Source: VBDM01 sp963699535 (GTDB lineage: Bacteria; Pseudomonadota; Gammaproteobacteria; Burkholderiales; SG8-39). From it: 64,000 nucleotides of DNA. The stretch covers positions 124,001-188,000 of the forward strand of contig CAVOUJ010000014.1 in the NCBI GenBank assembly GCA_963699535.1, written 5' to 3'. Below, piece by piece: positions 27,996 through 39,200 of this stretch. Below the pieces are notes generated by a model, which saw nothing but the letters and a program-made list of their open reading frames with translations, made no database searches and was not told where the DNA came from. Both the position numbers and the translations under genes were made by a program. How positions within the stretch are numbered: position 1 is the stretch's first letter; the number at the start of each line of letters is the position of its first letter.

Positions 27996-28312
27996 AGACG
28001 AGAGTCCTGCTGAAGGTTCTGCAAATTGCATAATAGCGCCCAAACGAATCGGGCTCGCCCAACTCCGACCCGACGCGAACCTCTCCGAGACGAGGGACAG
28101 AGGGTCCTGCTCACATCGTGCGGCGCATTCTGCTCGCGCTCAGGATCCGCAGGATTCATCGAATGAGCTGGCGCGCCGCCTGGATCTTCGCAGCCGGGAG
28201 ATAATGACGGGCTGTTTCGGGTCTGTTCGCGGACTGAACGGTTAACCGTTTTTCCTGACGCGCATCAAGCTTGTCTGGGTCGCGTCATTCGCGACGGCCG
28301 CGACGAACGCTT
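27996..28312. other. Intergenic region without a supported gene
   Basis: 317 bp between the second receiver and the CaiB gene. No convincing coding frame. The only structure I see is the palindrome AACGGTTAACCGTT at 28237-28250 followed by TTT, a weak terminator-like hairpin between the convergent genes. Confidence 0.5.
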
Positions 28313-29492
28313 TCAGATCGCCTTTGCCGCGCGCAGGCCGGCGATCCTCTCGGGCGTGAGGCCCAGCTCGGCGAGGATTGCGTCGGTGTGCTCGCCCAAT
28401 GCCGGGACGGGGTCCATGCGCGCTTCGCGGCCCGAGAGGCCGGGCGGGACCGGCGCGGCGATCCGTCCAGCCGGCGTATCCACGTCCACCCAGCGCGCCC
28501 GCGCGCGAAGCTGCGGGTGCTCCCAGACTTCGCGCATGTCGTTGACGCGGGCGTTGGCGATCTGCGCGGCGTCCAGGCGCCGCACCAGCTCCTCGGCGCG
28601 AGACACGCGAGAACGCCTCGACGATGATCGGCTGAAGGATCTCGCGCGCGGCGGCGCGCTTCGACACGCCCGAGAAGCGCGGATCGTTCGCGAGCTCCGG
28701 CCGTGCGAGCACCTTCTCGCAGAACGCCGCCCACTCGCGCTCGTTCTGTATGCCGAGCATCACGGTCTTGCCGTCGCCCGCCGGAAACGGACCGTAGGGA
28801 TAGATCGTCGCGTGGCTCGCGCCGGTGCGCTGGGGCGGCGCGGCGCCGTCGAAGGCGTAGTAGAGCGGGTAGCTCATCCATTCGACCAGCGACTCGAGCA
28901 TCGAGACGTCGATGCGACGCCCGCGGCCCGTCTTCCGGCCTCGAGGAGCGCGACCAGGATGTTCGCGTACGCATACATTCCGGCCGCGATGTCGGCGACC
29001 GATATTCCGGCTTTTGCGGGCTCGTCGCGCGTCCCCGTCACCGAAACGAAGCCCGCCTCGCTCTGGATCAGGAGGTCGTAGGCCTTCTTGTCGCGGTACG
29101 GCCCGTCGCCGCCGTACCCCGAGATGTCGCACACGATGAGCGAGGGTTTTTCCGCGGAGAGCGATTCGTGGGAAAGCCCGAGCCGCGCGGCGGCGCCCGG
29201 CGCGAGATTCTGCACGAGCACGTCCGCGCGCTCGAGGATGAGGCGCTTGAGGATGGCGAGAGACTCCGGATGCTTCACGTCCAGCGTGAGGCTTTCCTTG
29301 CGAGCGGTTGGTCCAGACGAAGTGCGAAGCGAGGCCGCGCACCCGCTCGTCGTAACCCGCGCGAAAGTCGCCCGAGCCCGGCCGCTCGACCTTGATCACG
29401 CGCGCGCCGAGGTCGGCGAGATGGCGCGTTGCGAGCGGCGCCGCGATCGCGTGCTCGAGGGTGACGACGGTGATGCCGCTCAAAGGGGGCAT
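28313..29492 (-). CDS. CaiB/BaiF family CoA-transferase, frameshifted
   Basis: About 393 aa after correction. Type III CoA-transferase moving CoA between acyl-CoA and free acids. N-terminus LSGITVVTLEHAIAAPLATR, LADLGARVIKVERPGSGDF and the family block GLASHFVWTNRSQGK; middle in another frame: ADVLVQNLAPGAAARLGLS, ISGYGGDGPYRDKKAYDLLIQ; then in further frames SMLESLVEWMSYPLYYAFDG and NARVNDMREVWEHPQLRAR. The Asp expected around residue 165 lies in the KAYDLLIQ segment. At least three breaks (near 29310, 28930 and 28610). ATG 29492 taken; 29510 also in frame. Confidence 0.85.
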
Positions 29493-29596
29493 GGCTGATT
29501 GAGCGAGCATACCGAATTTCGCGAGAGGCCGGCTCCGGTTTGACCTGGATCAACCCGCGAGAAAGGGCGCCCCTCATCATGTGTACCGGAGGATTC

Positions 29597-29976
29597 ATGC
29601 CGAATCGAGTGCGGGTTTCGCTTGCGGCCGGTGCACTCGCGATTCTCGCGGGGTGCGGGTCCTTCCCGGCTCCGAACCGCAGGAACGGACTTCTGCGGAC
29701 GTGATGCGTGGAAGCGAGCTCTATCGAATGCATTGCGGCGCCTGCCACACGGCGCAGGTGCATTGGCGGGACGCGCGGCTCGTCCGATCCTGGGACGATC
29801 TGCGCTACCAGGTCGCGCGCTGGCAAAGGATGGCCGGACAAAGCTGGGGCCGCGAAGAGGTGGAGGACGTGGCGGCCTACCTCAACCGGATCTTCTACGA
29901 CGTGCCTTGCCCGCTGCCGGGCTGTGGCGGCCCGAAAGCGAGCGTTCCGGGTCCTGCCGCCGCCCGGAGCCGTTAG
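29597..29976 (+). CDS. Monohaem c-type cytochrome lipoprotein, one frameshift
   Basis: About 126 aa. ACCGGAGG precedes ATG 29597. Lipoprotein signal with lipobox LAGC (SLAAGALAILAGCGS). A one-base break near 29660-29680 leads to the mature part: MRGSELYRMHCGACHTAQVH, with a single CGACH haem site, DLRYQVARWQRMAGQSWGRE and EEVEDVAAYLNRIFYDVPC, where a Met may serve as second ligand. Membrane-anchored periplasmic electron carrier. Its stop overlaps the convergent methyltransferase stop by 4 nt. Confidence 0.75.
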
Positions 29977-30632
29977 GACTTTCCCGGACGGAAAACGAGG
30001 AAATACTGGCTGGGCAGGAAGCCGTGCTCTTCGACGAGCGTGTAGCCGGCCCGGCCCAGCTCGGCGCGCACCCGCTCCGCTGAGATCCGCTGGGCCCTGG
30101 GCGGCCCCCTGGGCGCGTCTTCCCTGAAGTCGATGACGGCGAGCCTGCCTGCGGGCTTGAGCGAGCCCTCCAGCTTGCGGAAATACCTCTCCCGCCCGGC
30201 GATGTGGTGATAGACGTCGACGAGGAGAACGAGGTCCACCTTCTCGGGCAGCCTCGGGTCTTCCGGCGTTCCGGCGAGGGAAACGAGATTGGCGAGCCCC
30301 TCGCGCTGTGCCCGCTCGGCGAGGTGCTTGACCATGTCGGGCTCGGTGTCCACGCCGAAGACGCGTCCCCTGGGCACGCGATGCGCGAGGCGCACCGCGA
30401 AGTAGCCGGTGCCCGAGCCGATGTCCGCGACCGACGCGTCGGGCGCGAGGCCGAGTGCGACGATCACCTCGTGAGGCTTTTGCCAGGCATCGCGCTCCGG
30501 ATCGTCGAAGACCTTCGACCACTTGTCCGCGTCGTGGAAGCGGTGCTGGTGAGTGTCGGGGGATTGCGCGGTGGAGATCCCAGGCAGCATCAGGATTCCC
30601 GCAATCGCGGCAAGCAGCAGATCGCGTTTCAT
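29973..30632 (-). CDS. Class I SAM-dependent methyltransferase with signal peptide
   Basis: 219 aa. Start 30632 gives a classical signal peptide (MKRDLLLAAIAGILMLPGISTAQ). Methyltransferase motifs: VADIGSGTGYFAVRLAH (motif I), VFGVDTEPDMV (acidic ribose contact), VDLVLLVDVYHHI and GRLAVIDFRE. Export is odd because SAM is cytoplasmic. A paralogue with a lipoprotein signal lies at 49.1 kb (VADLGSGGGYFTFRL, TTNVYHHIEDRAKYF). Substrate unknown. The signal-like start may be a mere membrane anchor. Confidence 0.75.
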   Translation of the reverse strand: MKRDLLLAAIAGILMLPGISTAQSPDTHQHRFHDADKWSKVFDDPERDAWQKPHEVIVALGLAPDASVADIGSGTGYFAVRLAHRVPRGRVFGVDTEPDMVKHLAERAQREGLANLVSLAGTPEDPRLPEKVDLVLLVDVYHHIAGRERYFRKLEGSLKPAGRLAVIDFREDAPRGPPRAQRISAERVRAELGRAGYTLVEEHGFLPSQYFLVFRPGKS

Positions 30633-30792
30633 GCCGCAATGATAGCTGTCACGGCCCGGTCTGTCGTCTGGCAGCGACATTTGCGCGCGGCGGGAGGGCT
30701 CAAGCCCGATTTTGCTGCAAACACTTCAACAATCCGTCACTTCGGGAAAGTAGAATTGACCACTCTCCGATGCGTTCGCTTGATTCCCTTCG

Positions 30793-32152
30793 ATGAAATC
30801 CCGGTCCCAGAGCGCAACCGTCGAACCGACGCCGATCGTCCCGCTGCCGACGGGCGACCTCTGGGATTATGCGCTGATCGCCGCGATTTTCTCGGGCATG
30901 TTCGCGCTTGCGTACGCGGCGCTGGCGACGCCGCTCCTTCGGCCGCTCGTGGATCTTGCGCAGCGGCAGCACTGGGGCGGGCTGTGGGTGCGGCCGACGA
31001 TCATCTGGATCACGATGGGATTCGTGCTGCTGTTGATGCGCACCCTGCTCTGGCTGCGCTACCGGCCCTTCGCACCGGCTGCCGAAGAAGAGGCGCCGTC
31101 GTTCACTGTGATCATTCCGGCGTACAACGAGGGTGCGATGGTGGAGAACTCGATCGCCTCGGTCGCCAAGGCGCGCTATCCGCGAGAGCGACTTCAGATC
31201 ATCGCCGTCGACGACGGCAGCCGGGACGATACCTGGAATTACATCCTGCGCGCGGCGCTGCGCTATCCGGGGCTCGTCACGCCGGTGCGGCTCCCGGAAA
31301 ATCTCGGCAAACGCGGCGCGCTCGCCGAGGGCTTCCGGCGCGCGACCGGGGACATCATCGTCACGGTGGACTCCGACAGCGTCATCTCGCCGGAGACGCT
31401 GCTCGCCATCGCCGGGCCGTTCCGCGATCCGCGGGTGGGCGCTGTCGCGGGGAAGGTCGCCGTCCATAACCGCAGGGCGCACATCATCCCGCGCATGCTG
31501 CACGTGCGCTTCATCCTGTCATTCGATTTTCTGCGCAGCGCGCAGTCGGTTTACCGCACGGTGTACTGCTGCCCGGGCGCTCTCGCGGCGTACCGTACGA
31601 CGGTCGTGCGCGCGGTGCTCGCGGAGTGGGAAGCGGCAGACCTTCCTCGGCGTGCCGTGCACCTACGGCGAGGACCGCGCGCTCACCAACCTGATCATGG
31701 GCGCGGGCTACGACACCGTGTATCAGCGCACCGCGGTCGTGCACACCATGGTGCCGACGACGTACGGGAAGCTCTGCAGGATGTTCCTTCGCTGGGACCG
31801 CAGCTACATCCGCGAGGAGTTTCGATTCGGGAAGATCGTCTGGAAACGCCCGCTCGGCTCCCGCGTGCTCGCGATCTACGAGACCACGATCACGAACCTG
31901 CGCTTCCCCGTGGGGTACGGCGCCATGGCCCTTTGGGCGATCAACGCAGTCAACGACCCGGCCTCGATCGTGCGCATGCTGCTCGCCATCATGGTCGTCT
32001 CGACGCTCTACGTCCTGTACTACCTGAGAAGCGAGCGTTCCTGGGATTTCGTGTTCGGGATCCTGTACGCCTATTTCTCGTTCTTCGCGCTGACCTGGAT
32101 CTTTCCCTACGCGGCGCTGACGCTGCGCGCGCGCGGCTGGCTCACGCGCTAG
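30793..32152 (+). CDS. Family-2 glycosyltransferase, hyaluronan-synthase/NodC-like, frameshifted
   Basis: About 453 aa processive membrane glycosyltransferase. Two N-terminal helices (~28-50 and ~68-88), catalytic domain from residue ~102 (FTVIIPAYNEGAMVENSIAS, VDDGSRDDTW, NLGKRGALAEGF, TVDSDSVISPETL), then after one break near 31637 YGEDRALTNLIMGAGY and FLRWDRSYIREEF, where the RWxRS block corresponds to the Q/RxxRW motif of processive synthases. Four C-terminal helices follow. Likely makes or exports a beta-linked amino-sugar polymer. TAGAAT at 30751 is a possible -10. No other polysaccharide genes adjoin. Confidence 0.8.
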
Positions 32153-32177
32153 CCGCTCTGCCCGGCCGGGACCTCGC

Positions 32178-33969
32178 CTATTTCTGCCGCGAATCCCTGA
32201 GCGTCACCGCGCGGTTGAATTTGGGCGCGCCGGATTGCGAGTCGATACGGTCGGCCACGAAGTAGCCGTGGCGCTCGAACTGGAACCGCTCTTCCGCGCC
32301 GGCTTCCCTCAGCGCGGGCTCGAGCTGCGCGGTGACGATTTTCTTCGAATCCGGGTTGAGGTCGCTGCCGGAAGTCCGTCGTCTCCCGCTCCGGGCTGCG
32401 GCACCTTGAACAGCCGGTCGTAGAGGCGCACCTCCGCCGCGAACGAGTGCCTCGCGCTCACCCAGTGGATGTTGCCCTTGACCTTGACCCCCTCGGCGCC
32501 GGGCGTGCCCGACTTCGTGTCGGGGTCGTACTTGCAGCGCACGCGATGACCTTGCCGTTCGCGTCCTTGTCGCAGCCGGTGCACTCGACGACGTAGCCGT
32601 AGCGCAGCCTGACCTTGTTGCCGGGAAACAGGCGGAAATAGCCTTTCGGCGGCGTCTCGGCGAAATCCTCGCGCTCGATCCACAGCTCGCGCGAGAACGG
32701 CAGCCTGCGCCTGCCCCACTCGGGCTTCTGCGGATGGTTGGGCGCCTCGCAGTCTTCCTCCTTGTCCTCGGGGTAGTTCTCGATGACGAGCTTCAGCGGA
32801 TCGAGCACGGCGATCCTGCGCGGCGCAACTTCGTTCAGGTGCTCGCGCATGCATTCCTCGAGCACGGAAAACTCGATCCACGAGTCCGCCTTGGCGACGC
32901 CGATGCGCTCGGCGAAAAGGCGGAATCCCTCCGGCGTGAAGCCGCGCCGCCGCGCGCCGACGAGCGTGGGCATGCGCGGGTCGTCCCAGCCGTCGACGTG
33001 GCCTTCCTCGACGAGCTGGATGAGCTTCCTCTTGGAGAGCACGACGTAGGTGAGGTTGAGGCGCGCGAATTCGATCTGCTGCGGCAGCGGCCGCTGCAGG
33101 AGGCCCGGCCTCTTGACGCCGTCGTACCCGGTCCAGTCTTCGGCGAGCCTCTCGTTGAACCACTCATAGAGCGGCCGGTGGTCCTCGAACTCGAGCGTGC
33201 AGATCGAATGCGTGATGTTCTCCAGGGCGTCCGACACGCCGTGCGCCCAGTCGTAGGTGGGGTAGATGCTCCAGCGGTCGCCGGTGCGGTGGTGCGCCGC
33301 GTGGCGGATGCGGTACATCGCCGGGTCGCGCAGGTTGATGTTGGGCGAGGCCATGTCGATCTTCGCCCTCAGGACGTGCTCGCCGTCGGCGAACTTGCCC
33401 GCGCGCATGTCGCGCAGGAGCTTGAGGCTCTCCTCGACGGAGCGCTCGCGGTAGGGGCTGTTCCTGCCGGGCTGCGTGAGCGTGCCGCGCAAGCTCCGCA
33501 TCTGGTCCGCCGATAGGCTGTCCACATAGGCGTGGCCGCGGCGCACCAGTTCCTCGGCAAATTCGTACAGGAAGTCGAAATAGTCGGACGCATAGTACTC
33601 GTGGCCGCCCCAGTCGAACCCCAGCCACTTGACCGCGTCGCGGATGGCATCGACGTACTCTTGCTCTTCCTTGGTTGGATTGGTGTCGTCGAAGCGGAGA
33701 TGACACACGCCGCCGTAGTCGCGCGCAAGGCCAAAGTTGAGGCAAATCGATTTGGCGTGGCCGTAGTGGAGATAGCCGTTCGGCTCGGGCGGGAAGCGCG
33801 TGCGGATCTTGGCCGGGTCGAGCGGCGCCTCTTCCAGGGAAAGCGCCGACCCGGGGCGGCCGTTCCATCTGCGCCTGGCGTGCTTGCCCGCCATCAGGTC
33901 GGCCTCGACGATCTGGCGGATGAAGTTCGAGTGCGAGGCTTCCTGCGGTTTCTTGGCGGGGGCGGACAT
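32178..33969 (-). CDS. glnS: Glutaminyl-tRNA synthetase, frameshifted
   Basis: About 596 aa class I aminoacyl-tRNA synthetase charging tRNA-Gln. HIGH-type motif in RFPPEPNGYLHYGHAKSICL, FDDTNPTKEEQEYV, and the KMSKS counterpart VVLSKRKLIQLVEEGHV. Anticodon-binding beta-barrels follow. Breaks occur near 32540 (after GKVIACAAS, continuing RCKYDPDTKSG) and near 32365 (continuing DLNPDSKKIVTAQLEP); the corrected end is AVTLRDSRQK with stop at 32178. Because this gene is normally essential, the breaks argue for base-call errors in the window. Start 33969; the upstream TAGAAT at 33995-34000 is a likely -10. Confidence 0.92.
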
Positions 33970-33994
33970 CGCGGTGGTCGCAAAGGTGCCGCAG

Positions 33995-34000
33995 ATTCTA
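33995..34000 (-). promoter_or_regulatory. TAGAAT -10-like element of glnS
   Basis: TAGAAT on the minus strand 25 nt before the glnS start at 33969. Position suits a short 5' leader. No clear -35. Confidence 0.45.
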
Positions 34001-34018
34001 CCCCACCGATAGCGGCGA

Positions 34019-34435
34019 TCAGCCCTTCTTCGCCGACGTGAACGCCAGGGCGAGGCAAATCGCGGTCGCGGCGGAGAACGCCGCGGGCGCGAAGAAGAAA
34101 TACCAGCCGCCCAGGATGGTGAACGCGAGGTGACCGACAAAGAGCGAAGCGACCATGGGGCGAGTTGCGTGGGGGTCGGCTCTCGCCGTCATGGACAATT
34201 GCCAGAGCAGGACGGCGAGCAAGAGCAGCGTGACGGTGAACAGGAGACTGAAACCGCGATAGAAGTCCCAGTGCGTCCTGACCGCCCAGAGGAGCTTCAA
34301 CCTGTAGGACTGCATCGCCATGAAGACCGCCGCTTCCCCGGGGTCGCGGAGCTGAGCCAGGCTTGTATACGCGTGCCCCGCGCAGAAGATTGCCGTGAGC
34401 ACCGAGGCGACACGCAGAAGGATGACCGTTTTCAA
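34019..34435 (-). CDS. Small four-helix membrane protein
   Basis: 138 aa. TTG at 34435 after CGCGAGGTTCAC is the best start (LKTVILLRVASVLTAIFCAGH). Hydrophobic segments at about 4-22, 60-80, 92-112 and 115-133; the loop after the first helix contains LRDPGEAAVFMAMQSYR. No family I can name with confidence. It ends 19 bp before the presumed glnS promoter and may be independent. Confidence 0.6.
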   Translation of the reverse strand: MKTVILLRVASVLTAIFCAGHAYTSLAQLRDPGEAAVFMAMQSYRLKLLWAVRTHWDFYRGFSLLFTVTLLLLAVLLWQLSMTARADPHATRPMVASLFVGHLAFTILGGWYFFFAPAAFSAATAICLALAFTSAKKG

Positions 34436-34643
34436 GTGAACCTCGCGAAGTGACCTTGTCGTTGCAGTGTACTGAATGGGGCCGTGGGCCACGAGAGCGT
34501 GAACTGGGTCACGAAGCTTGGCGCGGCCTTGTCGGAACGAGCCCGTTCGGGAATACTACGTGCTTGCACCAGTAGACCACAACACGGCCGCACGCAGGAC
34601 CTGGGGCTGCCCGCCGCAGGCGATTCGGGAGGAATCTGCGCGA

Positions 34644-35366
34644 ATGAGGCGATTCGGTGAACTCGATGATCCGCGCCGGCGTGTCCTGATCCAGGCGCTC
34701 GCGGCGGGTCTCTTCTCCCTGGCGGGAAACGCTCCCGCACAGCTCTTCGGCGCCGCGCCCGGAAAACTTCCTCCCGGCCGGTCTTTCTATCGCGTCTCGG
34801 GGCAGGTGCTGGTGAACAACCAGGAGGCGACCCTCCAGACGCCGGTCAGGGTCGGCGACATTCTGGAGACGGCGAGCAGCGCGGAAGCCGTATTCGTCGT
34901 CGCCGAAGACGCATTCATGCTGCGCGGCGGAAGCCGCATGATCATCGAGCCGCCGCCGGCCAAGTCGGGCCTCACCTCGGCACTGCGGCTCGTGACGGGC
35001 AAAGTATTGTCGGTATTCGGGAAGGGAAGGCCGACGCGGATCGCCACCTCGACGGCCACGATCGGGATCCGGGGGACCGGTATCTATGCCGAAAGCGATC
35101 CCGAGCAGACCTATTTCTGCACCTGCTACGGCGTCGCCGACGTCACCGCCGCGAGCGATCCGCAGAGCAGGGAAACGGTGCTCGCGACTCATCACGACAG
35201 GCCGCTATACGTTCTGGCGAAGGAAGCATCGGGCAGGAACATCCGCCGGGCGCCCTTCATCAACCACACCGACCAGGAGCTGATGCTGATCGAGACGCTG
35301 GTCGGCCGCACCACGCCGTTCGTCTTCCCCCTCGACCAGTACAATGCGCCGCGGCGGGAGTATTGA
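34644..35366 (+). CDS. Exported FecR-domain protein
   Basis: 240 aa. GGGAGG precedes ATG 34644. N-terminus DDPRRRVLIQALAAGLFSLAGNAPA is an export signal with a Tat-like RRR. Residues ~50-150 form a FecR-type beta domain: FYRVSGQVLVNNQEATLQTP, VRVGDILETASSAEAVFVVAED, LRLVTGKVLSVFG and TIGIRGTGIYAE, where a GIRGT turn is typical. There is a CTCYG pair of cysteines at ~157-159. It lacks the N-terminal anti-sigma helix bundle and no sigma factor is nearby, so it is not a classical FecIR regulator. Its 3' end overlaps the next gene by 23 nt. Confidence 0.75.
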   Translation: MRRFGELDDPRRRVLIQALAAGLFSLAGNAPAQLFGAAPGKLPPGRSFYRVSGQVLVNNQEATLQTPVRVGDILETASSAEAVFVVAEDAFMLRGGSRMIIEPPPAKSGLTSALRLVTGKVLSVFGKGRPTRIATSTATIGIRGTGIYAESDPEQTYFCTCYGVADVTAASDPQSRETVLATHHDRPLYVLAKEASGRNIRRAPFINHTDQELMLIETLVGRTTPFVFPLDQYNAPRREY

Positions 35367-36255
35367 CGCGGCCGCGGTGCGCGCGGGCGGCCTCGGCCTG
35401 GCGCTCGCAGCGCTCGCCCTCGCGCCCGGAGCGACTCTCGCCGCCGGGGCCGATTCCCCCGGAGTCGGCGTCGAAGTGAGCTACACGTCGGACGACAACG
35501 TGAACCGGGGGGCGGAGGGCGATACCCTGTCGGACCGCGTGCTGGGAGTGCGCCTCTCCGCAAGCGCCGCGGTTCCGGTTTCCACGCGCACGCGCGCGGT
35601 CATCCAGGGCTTCGCGGGCGCCGACCGGTTCAATACCTATGCCGGCCTATCGCGCAATTACATCGGCGCACAGGGCGATTTCAAATATCGTGCGTCGGGC
35701 GATTTCGGCGCCGCCACCTGGGGGGCGTTCGTGCGCACCGCCGCGGAGTTCTACCAATCGGACCTGCGCGACGGCTACCGGCATGCGTTCGGCGTGAACG
35801 TGGTGAAGCCCGTGAGCGATCGCGTCCAGGTTTTCGCCGCCCTTGCCGAGAACATCACGGACGGAAGCAGCACGGTCTTCGATACGAAGAACGTTTCCCT
35901 GCGGGGCAACGCCGACTGGTCGTTCACCCGCTCGGATCTTGTCTATCTCGGCCTCGAGTACCGCCAGGGCGACATCGTGTCGAGCATGATCCCTACCCTC
36001 GCGACTGCGGGCATCTCTCCCCACATTACCGATGACGCGTTCAACGACGGGAGGGAAGCCTACCGCTTCAAGGCGAGGGCCTGGATCACGACGCTCGGCT
36101 ACAACCACGCCTTCGGTGCCGGGCACTCCGTGGACCTTGTCTGGCGCCGGGCGCAGGCCACGGCACTCAATGCCGACACCGGCACTTCGTATTCGGCGTC
36201 GGACCTACGCTATGTCGTCAACCAGTTCTCGCTCGCCTATCTGGCGCGCTTCTAG
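35344..36255 (+). CDS. Outer-membrane beta-barrel protein
   Basis: 303 aa. Signal peptide (AGGLGLALAALALAPGATLAAGA), then alternating beta strands throughout (GVGVEVSYTSDDNVNRG, LGVRLSASAAVPVSTRTRAV, TWGAFVRTAAEFYQS, HAFGVNVVKPVSDRVQVFAA, LVYLGLEYRQGDIV) and a C-terminal strand ending in Phe (NQFSLAYLARF), the classical BAM recognition end. Overlaps the FecR-domain gene and is followed 16 bp later by the tetrahaem lipoprotein gene, so the three are an operon. It could be the pore for an electron conduit or an anchor. Confidence 0.75.
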   Translation: MRRGGSIDAAAVRAGGLGLALAALALAPGATLAAGADSPGVGVEVSYTSDDNVNRGAEGDTLSDRVLGVRLSASAAVPVSTRTRAVIQGFAGADRFNTYAGLSRNYIGAQGDFKYRASGDFGAATWGAFVRTAAEFYQSDLRDGYRHAFGVNVVKPVSDRVQVFAALAENITDGSSTVFDTKNVSLRGNADWSFTRSDLVYLGLEYRQGDIVSSMIPTLATAGISPHITDDAFNDGREAYRFKARAWITTLGYNHAFGAGHSVDLVWRRAQATALNADTGTSYSASDLRYVVNQFSLAYLARF

Positions 36256-36271
36256 CTTCCGGGAGAGAACG

Positions 36272-39200
36272 ATGAACGCCAGGCGCTTTCTCCGTTGCAT
36301 CGCAGCACTCGGCATGGCCGGTGCCTTGGCCGCGTGCCAGCAGAGCAACACGGCCGACCAGGCGGCGACAACGTCGACGTCCGGCACTCCCGCCGGGATC
36401 GGGCGCTTCCTCCTGTTTCCGAATCCGATCGGATCGAGCGGCGCGTTCGAAACCGACAGCGACGCCTACGCCAGCGCGTACTACCGCGCCATCGACCCCA
36501 ACAACGACAAGGACACGCTGGACAAGTGGAAAACCGCAAACGGTTTCGGCGGCGCTACGGGGACCGAGCACCTCGTAGTCTTCAAGGACGAGAAGGACCT
36601 CGGCTACGGCCGCCGCATGACCGGGCGCATGAATGCCGATGGCAGCATCGCGTTCTTCGTCGAGAACTACAACGTCACCTCCAGCTCCAGCACCGACTAT
36701 TCGAGCAGCCTGAACGTCGAGGCCGCCATTGCGCGCGACACGCGCTGGCACGTGGGCACCAACGCAATCGAATGGAGCGCCGCGACCTGCGTTGCGGGTG
36801 TGGATCCCGCAAATTGCGATCCCACCGCCAGGTTCGCGAAGTTCTACAACTTCTCCTCGGCCGACGGCACGCGCCAGAAGTTCGTCAATCTGGACGGCAA
36901 GGGCATGAAGGCGATGCCCGGGCCCTGCATCACCTGCCACGGCGGGCGCGGCGATCCGTTGACTCCCGCCGATGCGGGAAGCGGACTTCCCCGCTTTCCG
37001 CTCGTCGAGAACAGCGTGTCGCGGAAGCGCGGCGACGTCCAGGCGCGCATGCACGGGATGAACGTCGGGAGTTTCAGCTACTCCGCCCAGACGGGCTACA
37101 CCCGAACGGACCAGGAAGCGAAACTGAAGGCCTTCAACCAGTGGATGGCGTGCACTTATCCGACCCCCGTCCCGGGTGCGACCGTGACCGGAAGCTGGGG
37201 GACCTGCACCCGACCGACCGCGGGCGCGAACGAATGGCAGGGCACGGCGTTTGAGCTGATCGAAGCCTGGTACGGCGGCGCCGGGATGCCGCAGGGGACG
37301 TTTACGGACAGTTATGTGCCGGCCGGGTGGAGCGGCAATCCCGGCCTGTACACCAACGTCGTCGCCCCCTACTGCCGCACCTGCCACATCCTGCGCGGCA
37401 CGGGGAACCAGAGCGATCTCGATTTCACGACCCTCGCGAAGTTCCAGGCCTATGCGGACCGGATCAAGGCGCACGTGTTCGACCGCGGCAACATGCCGCT
37501 CGCCCTGATCGTCTATAACGACTTCTGGGAATCCTCGGCGCCCCAGACGCTCGCGAATTTCATCAATCCGCTGCTGACCGCTCCGGATACGGTGATCGAT
37601 ACGAGCGGCGCGCCGCTGAAGCCAGGAAGGCCGATCGCCGATCCGGGCCCGAATCGCATGGTGAGGACCGGGGCGAATGCGATCCTGAACGGGGAAAACA
37701 GTCTTTTTGCGACGAGCTACAGCTGGTCCGTGGTTTCCGGTTCCGCGACGATCACCTACCCGAATTCGGCGATCGCGGTCTTCGAGGCGGCTTCCCCGGG
37801 CCCATACACCGTCCGGCTCACCGTTGGCAACGGCGCGGCCGCGAATTCGAAGGACGTGACCATCACGGTGGACGACAATTTCCCCGATCCGCTGAACATC
37901 AGGTTCGCGCAGGTGAAGAACGTACTCCAGACCATCACGCATACGACGGCCCAGGTTCCGGCGGGGAACAAATGCGTGCTATGCCATACGCCTGCCGGAA
38001 ACCCCATGCCGCCGGTCTTCTACGTTGATTTCGACCGCGACGGCAGCGGCATGGTCGACGCGACGGATGAAACCTGGTTTCTCAAGGCGCTCAGGGGCCG
38101 TGTGAATCTCACCGACATCCAGGCGAGCGCGCTGCTGCGCAAGCCCACGGGCAATCATCACAACGGGCTCATGCTGCTCGATGTCGCGGACACCAGCAGC
38201 GGCGGTGGTCTGCGCAATTACTCGATTCTCTACAACTGGATCCTCGCGGGAATGCTGCCGGGAGGAGTTGCGGCAAACGCGGGCGCGAGTGGTAGCGTTC
38301 CTGATGTGACCTTCGGCGGCGCGCCTCTGTACGCAAGCGTCGCGCTCGACGCCAGTCAGAGCATCGGCGCGACGAGCTATCTCTGGACGGTCGTATCTGG
38401 ACCGAACGGTCCGACCGGCGCGACTCCCATCATCACGAATCCGTCCGCGGCGCTCGCTACGCTGAACGTTCCCAATGTCGGCACGTATGTCGTCCGGCTC
38501 CTGGTGAGCAACGGCGTATTCTCCGATACAGCCCTGCGGACAATAACCGTAACCGAAACTCCGATCGTCGCGAGCTTCAATCCGCTCGCCGGAAGCACCC
38601 CGGTCACGTTTTCAGGCAACCCGCTCCGCGGCAACATCACGCTCGACAGCACGAGCGCCGGGAATCCGGCGTATTGTCAATGGCAGGCGAACGGCCCCGC
38701 CGGCGCGATACTGGAGGGCGTTCCCGTCCCCGCCACGGTCACGACGCTGTGCTCGGTCAACCCTACGTTGAGCGTTCCTTCGAGCGCGATCGGCAGCACG
38801 AACAATGTGACCCTCACGGCCTTTGGCATCGCGTCGAGCAGCGTGACGCAGGGGATACTCGTCGCCGATGGCACTGCATCGGTGGTCGCGAATCTTGCGA
38901 ATACCAACACGCCTCAGGCCGTGACCTTCAGCGCCACGGGAAGCAATCTGACCGTTCCGACCTATAACGATCTGGTGACCGGAGGATTCGCCGGAAACAT
39001 TTCGGTGGCCATCGTGGGGGCAAGCGTGTCGCTCAACGGCAGCGCGAGCACCACGCCTCCCGCGACCACGCTCAGCTATAGCTGGTGCCTCTCCAGTCAA
39101 CCCGATCAAGCGAGATTCCCGGCTTCGATCGCAGTGTGTCCCTCTACGACCTCGAGTGGGACCTCGGCGACGACCACCCTGTCGGCCAGGGCCACGGGCT

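Noticed and set aside
36218..37942. 574-codon minus-strand frame
   Set aside because: Antisense shadow of the tetrahaem lipoprotein gene, which has signal peptide, haem motifs and intact length.
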